A stretch of DNA of 64,000 bases, from positions 434,001-498,000 of the forward strand of contig NZ_QNRE01000002.1 of NCBI RefSeq assembly GCF_003315035.1, read 5' to 3'. Positions within the stretch are counted from its first letter, which is position 1. Each line of letters starts with the position of its first letter. The notes beneath the pieces are model-generated. The model was not told the DNA's origin. It ran no database searches and saw nothing but the letters and a program-made list of their open reading frames with translations. This document shows, piece by piece, positions 12,176-20,348 of the stretch. This DNA is from Nocardia puris. Lineage in GTDB: Bacteria; Actinomycetota; Actinomycetes; Mycobacteriales; Mycobacteriaceae. The position numbers and the translations under genes are program-made.

Positions 12176-13051
12176 ATGGCGAAGGTGGGCGGGTTCCGCA
12201 ACGAGGCGGAGCGGCGGGCGTATCTCGACGCGTACGAGGCGATGGCGCGGCAATGGCCGGTGGAGTCGACGGAGATGGATGTGTCGACGGCGTATGGGCC
12301 GACGCATGTGCGCAAGTCCGGGGGCGGGCCGGGGGCGCCCGTGGTGATGCTGCATCCGATGGGCGGGAACGGGGCGTGCTGGTTGCCGGTGATCGAGGGG
12401 CTCGCCGCCGATCGCGTGGTCTACACGCCCGACACGATCGGCACGCCGGGTTTGAGCGTGCAGACCGCGCCGTTGACCGAGGCGGCGGACTTCGGGAAGT
12501 GGGTGGACCAGCTGCTGGAAGGGCTCGGGGTGGAGCGGGCGCACCTGCTCGGCTACTCCGACGGCGGCTGGCAGGCGTCGGTGGCGGGCGTCAGCAGCTC
12601 GCGCCTGGCGAGCCTGACGCTGGTCGAATCCGCGGTGAGCTTCGGCAAAGTGAGCATGGGTGTGCTGTGGCGGATCATGCGCGTCGGGATCCGGCCCACC
12701 GAGAAGAACATGCGCAAGTTCGGCGAATGGGCGACACCGAATCGTCCGCCCACCGAGGACGAGCGCCGCACCGCGCTCGCGGCCGTGCCGTACAAGCGGG
12801 TCCTGCCGTGGCCCCGTCCGCTCACCGATGAGGAACTGGGCGCGATCCGGGTGCCGATGCTCGCGGTGTTCGGGGCCGACACCGTGCTGGGCGATCCGGT
12901 GAAGTGCCGCGATCGCGCGCTGGAGCTTGTCCCGCGGGCGGAGGTGGAGATCTATCCGGGTACGGGACATGAGGTGTTCTTCCACCGCGCCGACCTGGTG
13001 GTCCCGCGCATCTGCCGCTTCCTGCGCGCGAACGAACCCGTCCCGGTGTGA
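12176..13051 (+). CDS. Alpha/beta hydrolase
   Basis: A 291-residue cytoplasmic alpha/beta-fold hydrolase. The nucleophile elbow is GYSDGG, with the serine near residue 125. The acid is probably the aspartate in FGADTVLG, and the histidine is in GTGHEVFF. The oxyanion region HPMGGNG follows strand 3. There is no signal peptide. The ATG at 12176 has a strong GAGGGAGG ribosome site. It is divergent from dinB but does not share an obvious function with it. The substrate cannot be told from the sequence; related proteins include hydrolases acting on small esters and on ring-cleavage products. Confidence 0.85.
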   Translation: MAKVGGFRNEAERRAYLDAYEAMARQWPVESTEMDVSTAYGPTHVRKSGGGPGAPVVMLHPMGGNGACWLPVIEGLAADRVVYTPDTIGTPGLSVQTAPLTEAADFGKWVDQLLEGLGVERAHLLGYSDGGWQASVAGVSSSRLASLTLVESAVSFGKVSMGVLWRIMRVGIRPTEKNMRKFGEWATPNRPPTEDERRTALAAVPYKRVLPWPRPLTDEELGAIRVPMLAVFGADTVLGDPVKCRDRALELVPRAEVEIYPGTGHEVFFHRADLVVPRICRFLRANEPVPV

Positions 13052-13132
13052 AGAGGGGCGTCTCTCGGGGCGTTGATCAAAGTGATGGGTCGGCGAACTC
13101 CTCCGCCATCCGGGCCGGTTCCCCGAATCTAC

Positions 13133-13151
13133 TGTTCTGATACGTAGAACA
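13133..13151. promoter_or_regulatory. Inverted repeat upstream of the BlaI-type gene (autoregulatory operator candidate)
   Basis: TGTTCT-GATACGT-AGAACA is a perfect 6-bp-arm dyad about 60 bp upstream of the GTG of the BlaI-family gene, in a locally A+T-rich stretch. BlaI/MecI repressors bind dyads of this size in front of their own genes. The assignment is by position. Confidence 0.55.
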
Positions 13152-13210
13152 AAAGGTTGTCGGTACGCTGGTTTCCCAGTTGATCGGACGACGATGAGGG
13201 AGTCGGTGCG

Positions 13211-13588
13211 GTGCGTGGATTCGGAGACCTGGAGGCGGTCATCATGGACCGCATCTGGGACAGGGACACGGAGTTCACCACGGTGCGAGAGATTTTCGAG
13301 GAGCTCTCCGCCCAGCGCGACATCGCCTACACCACGGTGATGTCGACCATGGACAACCTGCATCGCAAAGGCTGGCTCGCCCGCGAACGGGCGGGCAAGG
13401 CATACCGCTACTGGCCGACGCTCACCCGCGAGGAACACAGTGCCCGGCTGATGCTGGAAGCGCTGGGGTCCGGGGGGCGATCGGATCTGGTGTTGAGCCA
13501 CTTCGTCGACCGGATCAGCCCGGAGGAGTCGGCCGGGCTGCGGGCGGCGCTGCGCAGGCTCACGGCCCGGCGGACGCCCGAGGAGTGA
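13211..13588 (+). CDS. BlaI/MecI/CopY-family transcriptional repressor
   Basis: A 125-residue winged-helix repressor. The DNA-binding segment is LEAVIMDRIWDRDTEFTTVR followed by YTTVMSTMDNLHRKGWLARE, the hallmark of the BlaI (penicillinase repressor) family. The C-terminal part forms the dimerisation and cleavage region. The GTG start has a GAGGGAG site. These repressors are usually next to an M56 membrane peptidase that inactivates them. Here the nearest M56 gene is 5.8 kb away at 19404, so the pair is split or the partner lies elsewhere. The gene converges with the response regulator, with 4 bp between stops. Confidence 0.9.
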   Translation: MRGFGDLEAVIMDRIWDRDTEFTTVREIFEELSAQRDIAYTTVMSTMDNLHRKGWLARERAGKAYRYWPTLTREEHSARLMLEALGSGGRSDLVLSHFVDRISPEESAGLRAALRRLTARRTPEE

Positions 13589-13592
13589 TCGC

Positions 13593-14309
13593 TCAACTGG
13601 GCGGTGCGAGCCGGTAGATGAGTTCGGGTCGTCCGCGACGGCCGTAGCGGTGGGAGAGGTCGACCGTGCCGCGCTGATTCAAGTAGTCCAGGTAGCGGCG
13701 TGCCGTCGCCCTGGAAGTGCCCGCCGCCGAAGCGATTTCGGCGGCGGTCGCCGTCCGGGCGGTGCGCAGGGCGGAGACGATCAACTCCATCGTCGGCGCC
13801 GACAGGCCTTTGGGCAGCGTCTCGGTTCGGGCGGCCTCGGCGGTCCGCTGCGGTGTGGCCCGGCCGCTCCACAGCGAGTCGATCTCGTGCTGTCCGAAGG
13901 CGTCCTCGTTGGTCGCCGCCAACGGGGCACGCTGGGCTCGGTAGGCGCGCAACCGCTCCGCGAACACCGCCCGGCTGAACGGCTTCACCAGATACCCGGC
14001 GACCTGGGCGGACAGCGCCTGACGCACCGTCACCCGGTCGCGGGCCGAGGAGATGACGATGACGTCGATCGGCGTGCCCGCCGCCGCGCGCAACCGGTGC
14101 AGCACCTCGATCCCGCTGAACTCGGGCAGGTGGATGTCGAGCAGCACGAGATCGACGGGGACCCGGGAGACCGCGTCCATCGCCGCCGGACCGCTGTGCA
14201 CGGCCCCGCTCACCGTGAATCCCGGCTCCTCCTGGACGTAGCGGGCGTGCAGGCGGCACGCCGCCGGATCGTCGTCCACGATCAGCGTCCTGATCGGCTG
14301 GTCGTTCAT
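13593..14309 (-). CDS. CitB/DpiA-type response regulator
   Basis: A 238-residue two-component response regulator. The receiver domain (residues 1-120) has the acidic pocket DDD, phosphoacceptor aspartate in LVLLDIHLPEFSGIEVL, and VKPF lysine. The output domain carries a C-terminal winged helix (TAAEIASAAGTSRATARRYL). This layout is that of CitB/DcuR regulators, which respond to extracellular carboxylates with a CitA-like kinase. The ATG at 14309 follows an AAGGTG site and overlaps the stop of a 36-codon ORF. Its likely target is the divergent tctCBA transporter 1.7 kb away. Confidence 0.93.
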   Translation of the reverse strand: MNDQPIRTLIVDDDPAACRLHARYVQEEPGFTVSGAVHSGPAAMDAVSRVPVDLVLLDIHLPEFSGIEVLHRLRAAAGTPIDVIVISSARDRVTVRQALSAQVAGYLVKPFSRAVFAERLRAYRAQRAPLAATNEDAFGQHEIDSLWSGRATPQRTAEAARTETLPKGLSAPTMELIVSALRTARTATAAEIASAAGTSRATARRYLDYLNQRGTVDLSHRYGRRGRPELIYRLAPPS

Positions 14310-14416
14310 GCCCACACCTTTCCGCCGCCCGCGCCGAGCCTCGAGACGGGCCTGTCCGACTCGGCGGGAGGCTCCCCTTCGACGACCATGGGCCGACGCA
14401 CCGAGCGCTCGCTCAT
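14306..14416 (-). CDS. Small ORF (36 aa) between kinase and regulator genes
   Basis: A 36-codon frame begins ATG at 14416 after GGAAAGGTGTGAG and ends in TGA overlapping the response-regulator start as ATGA. The ribosome-site region is a near copy of the one in front of the regulator itself: about 23 of 24 bases match between 14313-14336 and 14421-14444. The peptide (MSERSVRRPMVVEGE and so on) has no recognisable motif. It may be a coupling leader or a by-product of a local duplication. There is no homology to offer. Confidence 0.35.
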   Translation of the reverse strand: MSERSVRRPMVVEGEPPAESDRPVSRLGAGGGKVWA

Positions 14417-14509
14417 CTCACACCTTTCCACCGCCCGCGCCGCGCCCCCCGGCACGAACCGCGCGGCTGCCGCTCGCTCGCGAACCACCGGCTGACCCCG
14501 CCCACGCAC

Positions 14510-15811
14510 TCATGTGCTCACCTTCGTCGCGGCCGACTCCACAGCGTCCCGCGCTCCACCGGCCGGCATCCGCACCTCGAACCGCGCCCCGCCCAGATCA
14601 CTCGAACCGACGTCGATATGCCCGCCCCGGCGGCGGACGATCCGCAGCACGAGTGCGAGCCCCACGCCGCGCGACGACACCTCGTCGGTGGGGTGTTTGG
14701 TGGTGAACCCGTGCCGGAACAGTCTGGGCATGGCGTCGTCGGGGATGCCGGGCCCGCTGTCGGAGACGACGAGGTCGAACTCCGTGCCGTCGGCGTGGAT
14801 CCGCACCCGGACCATGCCGTCCGGGCCGGCGGCCTCCACGGCGTTGCGCACCAGGTTGGACAGCACCGTCAGGTCGTCGGCGTCGATGCCGGTCCGGTCC
14901 ACCTCCGAGAGCGGGTCGATCTCCAAACGTCCACCCTGCTCGGCGAATTCGGCGGCGGCCGCGTCGAGCAGCGCGCGCACGCGGGCGTCGTCGAGCTCCG
15001 GTCCGGTGCCGTCGGTGTGGGCGACGGGCGCCAGGTCGGCGATGTAGGCGAGCGCGCCCGCGGCGTCGTCGCTCTCGACCAGTCCGTAGATGATGTGCAG
15101 GCGGGTGCGGAACTCGTGGGTCTGATCCCGCAGCGCCCGCGCGATCCGCCGCTGCACCGAAAGCTCCACCACCTCGTCCTCGAGGCGGCGCACGCGGCGG
15201 TTCACCAGGTGGGCCAGCAGCCCCGCGGCCAGGCAGCCGACGGCGAGCGCGGCGAGGATCCATGGCACCAGCGCGAACAAGCTCTCCTCGTGATCCGCCG
15301 CGATCTCGGACTCCAGGATGCCCACCGACGCGATGCCGATTACCGGGGCTCCCGGCGAATCGGATTGGTATACGGGCACTTTGGCGCGCAGCGTCGGCCC
15401 CAGGGTGCCCGACTCGGTGCCGAGGAACGTCTCGCCCGCGAGCACGGCCGACGGGTCCGTGGAGACGGGCCGTCCGCGCTCGGCCGGATCGGGGTGGGTG
15501 AGCCGGATGCCCTCGGCGTCGGTGACCACCACGTAGTCGACCCGCGACGCCTGCCGGATCAACTCGGCCAGCGGTTGCAGTTCCGCCGCGGCGGCGGGGG
15601 AGCCGAGGGCGGCGCGCACCTGATCGAGTTCGGCGAGGCTGCGCGACACCGCCAGCACGCGTTCCTCGGTGGCCGTGCGGATGTGGCGCTCCTGCACCGC
15701 CGACGCGGCCAGCGTCGTGGCCGCCACGCAGGCGAGCACCACACCGCACTGCACGAGCAGGATCAGCGCGCCGCGCAGTCGCGGCGAGCGCACCCTGTCT
15801 GCCAGAGGCAT
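14510..15811 (-). CDS. CitA/DcuS-type sensor histidine kinase
   Basis: A 433-residue membrane kinase. Two membrane segments (about residues 17-40 and 180-205) flank a PAS-like extracytoplasmic domain that contains VDYVVVTDAEGIRLTHPDP, as in CitA/DcuS carboxylate sensors. The dimerisation box is DQTHEFRTRLHIIYGL. The family normally has HEFxNxLH, so the asparagine is replaced by threonine here. ATP-binding boxes follow (NLVRNAVEAA, SDSGPGIPD, SSRGVGLALV). The ATG at 15811 has GGAGGTG upstream. It is followed by the small ORF and regulator on the same strand and is divergent from tctCBA, so a tricarboxylate-like ligand is likely. Confidence 0.92.
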   Translation of the reverse strand: MPLADRVRSPRLRGALILLVQCGVVLACVAATTLAASAVQERHIRTATEERVLAVSRSLAELDQVRAALGSPAAAAELQPLAELIRQASRVDYVVVTDAEGIRLTHPDPAERGRPVSTDPSAVLAGETFLGTESGTLGPTLRAKVPVYQSDSPGAPVIGIASVGILESEIAADHEESLFALVPWILAALAVGCLAAGLLAHLVNRRVRRLEDEVVELSVQRRIARALRDQTHEFRTRLHIIYGLVESDDAAGALAYIADLAPVAHTDGTGPELDDARVRALLDAAAAEFAEQGGRLEIDPLSEVDRTGIDADDLTVLSNLVRNAVEAAGPDGMVRVRIHADGTEFDLVVSDSGPGIPDDAMPRLFRHGFTTKHPTDEVSSRGVGLALVLRIVRRRGGHIDVGSSDLGGARFEVRMPAGGARDAVESAATKVST

Positions 15812-15860
15812 GACACCCACCTCCTCGGCACCGGGCGGACCGCTCGCCGTGTGCACTTAT

Positions 15861-15883
15861 GAGCACAAACAGCGGACGTGCTC
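15861..15883. promoter_or_regulatory. Inverted repeat in the kinase/tctC intergenic region
   Basis: GAGCAC-N11-GTGCTC is a perfect 6-bp-arm dyad between the divergent sensor kinase (start 15811) and tctC (start 15971). One helical turn separates the arms. It is a candidate binding site for the CitB-type regulator; the assignment is by position only. Confidence 0.45.
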
Positions 15884-15970
15884 TGCATCACATTCTTCGC
15901 TGTCATCGTAATGAGCGCCGCTCGACGCCGACAGCACCCGCCCCGCGCGACGGCAGGAAAGGAGGCTCCG

Positions 15971-16951
15971 ATGAACCGCCGCATCCTCGCGGTCGCCCTC
16001 GGTGTCGTGACCGTGGCCCTGTTCGCCTCGGCCGCCCTCGACGCGAGCCGCGCCGGGACGGTGGCGAACCCGAGAACCAAGCTCACTCTGGTGGCGCCCG
16101 CCGCGCCCGGTGGTGGCTGGGACTCGTTCGCCCGCGAATCCCAGCACGCGATGCGGGACAACGGCGTGGTCAACATGGTCCAGGTGGTGAACGCGCCCGG
16201 CGCCGCGGGCACCATCGGGCTCAGCCAGGTCGTCCGCATGCACGACCGCCACGACGTGATGCTGGTGACCGGCAGCGTGATGATCGGCGGCACCATCCTG
16301 TCCGGCTCGGGCGACACCCTCGCCGACACCACGCCGATCGCCCGCCTCGCCGACGACTACAACGTGCTCGTGGTGCCCGCCGACTCGCCGTTCCAGTCGC
16401 TGGGCGATTTCCTGGCCGCCTGGGCGCGCGATCCGGGTGGGCACGCCATCGCGGGCGGTTCGCTGGGCAGCATCGACCACCTGCTCACCGGTCTGCTCGC
16501 CCAGTCCTCCAACATCGACCCGCAGGCCGTCAACTACCTCGCCTACGCCGGCGGCGGCGAGGCCGTGACCTCGCTGCTCTCGCACACCGCGGTGGCGGGG
16601 ATCTCCGGCTACAACGACTTCCGCGATCAGATCGAGGCGGGTGCGTTGCGGGCGCTGGCCCTCTCCGCCGCCGAACCCCTGCCCGACGTCGACATCCCGA
16701 CGTTCCGGCAGGCGGGCACCGACGTCGCCATGTCGAACTGGCGCGGACTGGTCGCCCCGCCGGGCATCGACGCCGAGACCAGGGCCGAGCTGATCGCGAT
16801 CGTCGAGGAGTACCGGGACACCGACGAATGGCGAGACACGTTGCGGCGCAACAACTGGACCGACGAATACATGTCCGGTGACGAGTTCGAGGCGTTCCTC
16901 GCCACGGAGTCCGACCGGATCCGCACCATTATCGAGGAGCTGGGATTATGA
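15971..16951 (+). CDS. tctC: Tripartite tricarboxylate transporter, solute-binding protein TctC
   Basis: The extracytoplasmic substrate-binding subunit, 326 residues, with an N-terminal signal/anchor (residues 1-28). The mature part starts with the TctC-typical LTLVAPAAPGGGWDSFAR, and the pocket loop APGAAGTIGLSQV follows. TctC proteins bind citrate or related carboxylates and deliver them to the TctAB membrane complex. The ATG has an AAAGGAGG site, and the stop overlaps tctB as ATGA. Control by the divergent CitA/CitB-like pair is likely. Confidence 0.93.
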   Translation: MNRRILAVALGVVTVALFASAALDASRAGTVANPRTKLTLVAPAAPGGGWDSFARESQHAMRDNGVVNMVQVVNAPGAAGTIGLSQVVRMHDRHDVMLVTGSVMIGGTILSGSGDTLADTTPIARLADDYNVLVVPADSPFQSLGDFLAAWARDPGGHAIAGGSLGSIDHLLTGLLAQSSNIDPQAVNYLAYAGGGEAVTSLLSHTAVAGISGYNDFRDQIEAGALRALALSAAEPLPDVDIPTFRQAGTDVAMSNWRGLVAPPGIDAETRAELIAIVEEYRDTDEWRDTLRRNNWTDEYMSGDEFEAFLATESDRIRTIIEELGL

Positions 16952-17586
16952 CCACCACCGCCGTGGCCGACCGGGTCGGGCCACCCCCGCGCCCCGGCTG
17001 GCTGCGCAGGCACAGCGAGCTGATCGTCGTCGCCGGCGTGCTGGCACTGGCCGTCTTCCTGACGGTCGAGACCATCCGGATGGAGGTGCCCGACGGAGCC
17101 GGGACGCCGGGACCGCGATTCTTCCCGATCCTGGTCGCCGGATTCCTGTATGTCCTGGCGGTGCTGCTCACCGTCCAGGTGCTGCGCCACCCCGAGCACG
17201 CGGACCGCGAACACGGGTCGGCCGAGGTGTCGACGTTGATGCTGGAGGACATGGGCCACCTCGACGACACCGGTGAGATGCGCGTCGTCCGGGCCGAGGA
17301 GCCGGCTCCGCAACCCGCCGCGGACGCCGAGCCCGATCTGCGCACCGTCGGCCTGACGCTGGGCGCACTGGTGGTGTTCGTGCTGATCCTGGTGCCGGCG
17401 GGCTGGCTGATCTCGGCCACCTTCCTGTTCTGGGCGATCTGCTACGTCTTCGGCAGCCGCAGGCCGGTCTTCGATCTGGCCGTCGCCGCGCTGGTCGCCT
17501 CGGTGATCCAGTTGGCCTTCTCGGCGGCGCTCGGGCTCACCCTGCCCGCCGGGATCTTCGCGGGAGCGCTGTCATGGACCAGCTGA
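16948..17586 (+). CDS. tctB: Tripartite tricarboxylate transporter small membrane subunit TctB
   Basis: A 212-residue protein with four hydrophobic segments (about residues 24-42, 60-78, 133-150 and 155-205). A hydrophilic loop of about 50 residues in the middle (from HPEHADREHG to about DAEPDL) is longer than in many TctB proteins. It forms the transport channel with TctA. It starts in ATGA overlap with tctC and runs 13 bp into tctA, so the three subunits are translated as one unit. Confidence 0.9.
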   Translation: MTTTAVADRVGPPPRPGWLRRHSELIVVAGVLALAVFLTVETIRMEVPDGAGTPGPRFFPILVAGFLYVLAVLLTVQVLRHPEHADREHGSAEVSTLMLEDMGHLDDTGEMRVVRAEEPAPQPAADAEPDLRTVGLTLGALVVFVLILVPAGWLISATFLFWAICYVFGSRRPVFDLAVAALVASVIQLAFSAALGLTLPAGIFAGALSWTS

Positions 17587-19103
17587 CCCTGCTCATGGAG
17601 GGGTTCGCCGGGGTGCTCACCCCGATGAACCTGACGCTGCTGGTGATCGGCGCGGTCCTCGGCACCGCCGTGGGCGTGCTGCCCGGACTCGGGTCGGCCA
17701 TGGCGGTGGCGCTGCTGCTGCCCGTCACGTTCAGCCTGCATCCCACCGGCGCGTTCATCATGTTCGCCAGCATCTATTTCGGCGGACTGTTCGGCGATTC
17801 CACGTCGGGCATCCTGCTCAACACGCCCGGCAATTCCTCGGCGATCGCGACGACGTTCGAGGGGCACCGGATGGCCAAGAGCGGCCGGGCCGCCAAGGCG
17901 CTGGGCATCTCCGCGATCGGCGCGTTCACCGGCGGTCTGATCGCCACCACGTTGGTGGTGTTCCTCTCGCCGCAATTGGTGAAGCTGGCAACGCTTTTCG
18001 GCCCTGCCGAGTACTTCGCGCTGGCGATCTTCGCGTTCGCAGCGATCTCGGCCGTGGTCGCGGAATCGGTCGTGCGCGGATTGACCGCACTGGGGATCGG
18101 GCTGGCGTTGGCGCTGGTCGGCATCGACAGTGCCAGTGGCGCCGAACGATTCACCCTCGGCAGCGCGGCGCTGTTCGACGGCATCTCGATCGTGGTGATC
18201 ACCGTCGGGCTGCTGGCGCTGGGCGAGGTGCTGCACGTGGCCTCGCGTATCCGTCGGGAAGGCGGGCCCGAAGTGCCGGTGGAGGCGGAGGGCTCGCCGT
18301 TCCCGAGCCGCAGGGAATTCCGATCGGCGCTGCCCGCGTTCCTGCGCGGCACCTCGTTCGGGTTGCCGTTCGGCGCGATCCCGGTCGGCGGCTCGGAGGT
18401 GCCGACCTTCCTGGCCTACGGCACCGAGAAGAAGCTGGCCCAGCGGCGCAACGATCCCGACTTCGGTACACGCGGTTCGATCCAGGGCGTGGCCGCGCCC
18501 GAAGCCGCGGGCAACGCGACGGCGGGCACGGCGATGGGCGCGCTGCTGGCGCTGGGCCTGCCGACCTCGGCGACCGCCGCGATGATGCTGGCCGCGTTCC
18601 AGCAGTACGGCATGCAGCCCGGTCCGCTGCTGTTCGAGCGCAGCGGTGACCTGGTGTGGCCGCTGCTGGCGAGCCTGTTCGTGGGACTGGTGATCCTGCT
18701 GATCATCAACCTGCCGTTCGCGGCGGTGTGGGCGAAGCTGCTGCTGATTCCCCGGCAGTACCTGTACGCGGGGATCACCGTGGTGGCGATGCTCGGTGTG
18801 TACGCGATCGCGTCGTCGATGATGGATCTGTGGCTGCTGCTGGCTGTCGGCGTGGCCGGATTCGTGATGCGGCGGTACTCGATTCCGCTGGCGCCGGTGC
18901 TCATCGCGGCGATCCTCGGGCCGCTGGCCGAGACCCAGTTGCGGCGCGCGTTGGCGGTGTCGGAGGGTGACCCGTCGATTCTGGTGGGCTCGAACATCAC
19001 GGTGGTGCTCTACACGGTGATGGGGCTCGCGATCGCGGTCAGCTTGGTGCAGCATCTGCGGCATCGGCAGCGAGCCCGGGGCGCGGAGAAGGCGGCGGTG
19101 TAG
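17574..19103 (+). CDS. tctA: Tripartite tricarboxylate transporter large membrane subunit TctA
   Basis: The 509-residue main membrane subunit with about 11-12 hydrophobic segments. Two family signatures are visible: GVLPGLGSAMAVALLLPVTF near the N-terminus (the glycine-rich substrate loop) and the related loop ALGLPTSATAAMMLAAF in the second half. The segment FGDSTSGILLNTPGNSSAIA is also diagnostic. Gene order tctC-tctB-tctA matches the common arrangement. The transporter is driven by cation symport and takes up citrate-like acids. Confidence 0.95.
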   Translation: MDQLTLLMEGFAGVLTPMNLTLLVIGAVLGTAVGVLPGLGSAMAVALLLPVTFSLHPTGAFIMFASIYFGGLFGDSTSGILLNTPGNSSAIATTFEGHRMAKSGRAAKALGISAIGAFTGGLIATTLVVFLSPQLVKLATLFGPAEYFALAIFAFAAISAVVAESVVRGLTALGIGLALALVGIDSASGAERFTLGSAALFDGISIVVITVGLLALGEVLHVASRIRREGGPEVPVEAEGSPFPSRREFRSALPAFLRGTSFGLPFGAIPVGGSEVPTFLAYGTEKKLAQRRNDPDFGTRGSIQGVAAPEAAGNATAGTAMGALLALGLPTSATAAMMLAAFQQYGMQPGPLLFERSGDLVWPLLASLFVGLVILLIINLPFAAVWAKLLLIPRQYLYAGITVVAMLGVYAIASSMMDLWLLLAVGVAGFVMRRYSIPLAPVLIAAILGPLAETQLRRALAVSEGDPSILVGSNITVVLYTVMGLAIAVSLVQHLRHRQRARGAEKAAV

Positions 19104-19121
19104 CCGGTCGACGGGTGAGGT

Positions 19122-19202
19122 CCGTCGCGCGTGCGCGGCGGCCGCTTGTCCTCGATGCTGTCGGGCTCCAGGATGCGATGCCCCGTCGCGCGTGCGCGGC
19201 GG
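19122..19202 (+). repeat. 20-bp exact direct repeat in the gap after tctA
   Basis: CCGTCGCGCGTGCGCGGCGG occurs at 19122-19141 and again at 19183-19202, 61 bp apart. Each copy contains a GCGCG-T-GCGCG-like dyad. The whole gap from 19104 to 19403 has no other recognisable feature. No function is known. Confidence 0.6.
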
Positions 19203-19403
19203 GACATCGCGCGATTGTCCGGGTTCCGGCGCGGCGGCCCTGCCCGTATGCTGGGCTGCCGTAGAGCCGAGCACAGTGGGTTATCGGGATGGGGAGTGGT
19301 TGATGGCTGCCACGTATACGGCACCGGTGCTGTGCGATGCCGGGGCGACGTCGGCGAACTCTGGGCTCGCCGCGCGGATCGCGATTCTCCGGTCCGGGTC
19401 GCC

Positions 19404-20348
19404 GTGAACGTCGCGCTCTGTCTGATGGCGTACGGCGCGACCGTGGCGGTGTTCGGTCCGCCGGTGTTGCGCGGGCTCACCCGTCGCGGTGTGGCGCCCC
19501 GGCTGAGCGTGGCCGCCTGGCTCGTCGCGATCGGCGGTGCGCTCGCCGCGTGGGTGCTGGCGGCGGTGCTGCTCGTCGTGGAATTCACGACGGTGCAAGG
19601 ACATTCGGCGGCGGCCCTGCGCGCCTGCTTCTCGGTGCTGTCGACGCCCGTCCTGCTCGACAGCGTCTGGTGGGAGCGAATCGCGCTGTACGCGTTGGCC
19701 GGGGCGGTCGCGACCGGCGCGGTGGCGGCGACCCTGCGGACGGTGTGGGTGGCTTGGCGGATGCGGCGGCGCACGATCGCCTACGGCGCGGCGGTCCGCA
19801 TGGTGGGGCGGCGGGTGCCGGGGCTCGGGGCGCTCGTACTGGATTCGCCCGAGCGGCAGGCGTATTGCGTGGCGGGACGGCCCGACACCATCGTGGTGAC
19901 CAGTGCCGCGGTCGACGCGCTCACCCGCGAACAACTCGACGCCGTCCTCGCGCACGAACACGCGCACCTGCGCGGGCGGCACGCGCCGCTGAGCGCCCTG
20001 TTGCGCGCCCTCTCCTCGACGCTGCCGTTGCGGTTGCTGCGGCAGGGCAGCGCGGAGATCGGCCGGTTGCTGGAGATGTGCGCCGACGACCGCGCGGCCC
20101 GCGCGCACGGGCGCGAACCGTTGCTCGGCGGCATGCTCGCGCTCGCGGGCGGTAGGGCGATGCCCGCGGGAGCGCTCGGTGCGGCGGGCACCGCGGTGCT
20201 GGTGCGCGCCGAACGGCTCGCGACGCCGGTGGGGCGGATGCACCGGGTGACCAACCGGACCGCGCTGCTCGGGGTGATCGCGGCGACGGTGATCGGGTTG
20301 GTGGAGATCGCGCTCGGAATCATGATGTGCAGCGTGCTGATTCGCTGA
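19404..20348 (+). CDS. M56-family (BlaR1-type) membrane metallopeptidase
   Basis: A 314-residue integral membrane protein with hydrophobic segments near residues 1-20, 34-58, 90-112 and 283-305. The zinc motif HEHAH (HExxH) lies near residue 184, inside VLAHEHAHLRGRHAPL, and LEMCADDRAA supplies the third metal-ligand region. M56 peptidases cleave BlaI/MecI repressors in response to cell-wall stress, but this one lacks the extracellular beta-lactam sensor domain of BlaR1. I took the GTG at 19404 because the family begins NVALCL-like; an ATG at 19425 is the alternative. No BlaI gene is adjacent; the nearest is at 13211. Confidence 0.85.
   Translation: MNVALCLMAYGATVAVFGPPVLRGLTRRGVAPRLSVAAWLVAIGGALAAWVLAAVLLVVEFTTVQGHSAAALRACFSVLSTPVLLDSVWWERIALYALAGAVATGAVAATLRTVWVAWRMRRRTIAYGAAVRMVGRRVPGLGALVLDSPERQAYCVAGRPDTIVVTSAAVDALTREQLDAVLAHEHAHLRGRHAPLSALLRALSSTLPLRLLRQGSAEIGRLLEMCADDRAARAHGREPLLGGMLALAGGRAMPAGALGAAGTAVLVRAERLATPVGRMHRVTNRTALLGVIAATVIGLVEIALGIMMCSVLIR

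Noticed and set aside
10784..13501. A 905-codon open frame on the minus strand spanning dinB, the hydrolase and the BlaI gene
   Set aside because: It runs antisense or out of frame through three well-supported genes and has Pro/Arg/His-rich composition typical of shadow frames in high-GC DNA.
19131..19403. N-terminal extension of the M56 peptidase through the repeat gap
   Set aside because: The extension has no membrane or family resemblance and includes the 20-bp repeats. The family-typical start is the GTG at 19404.
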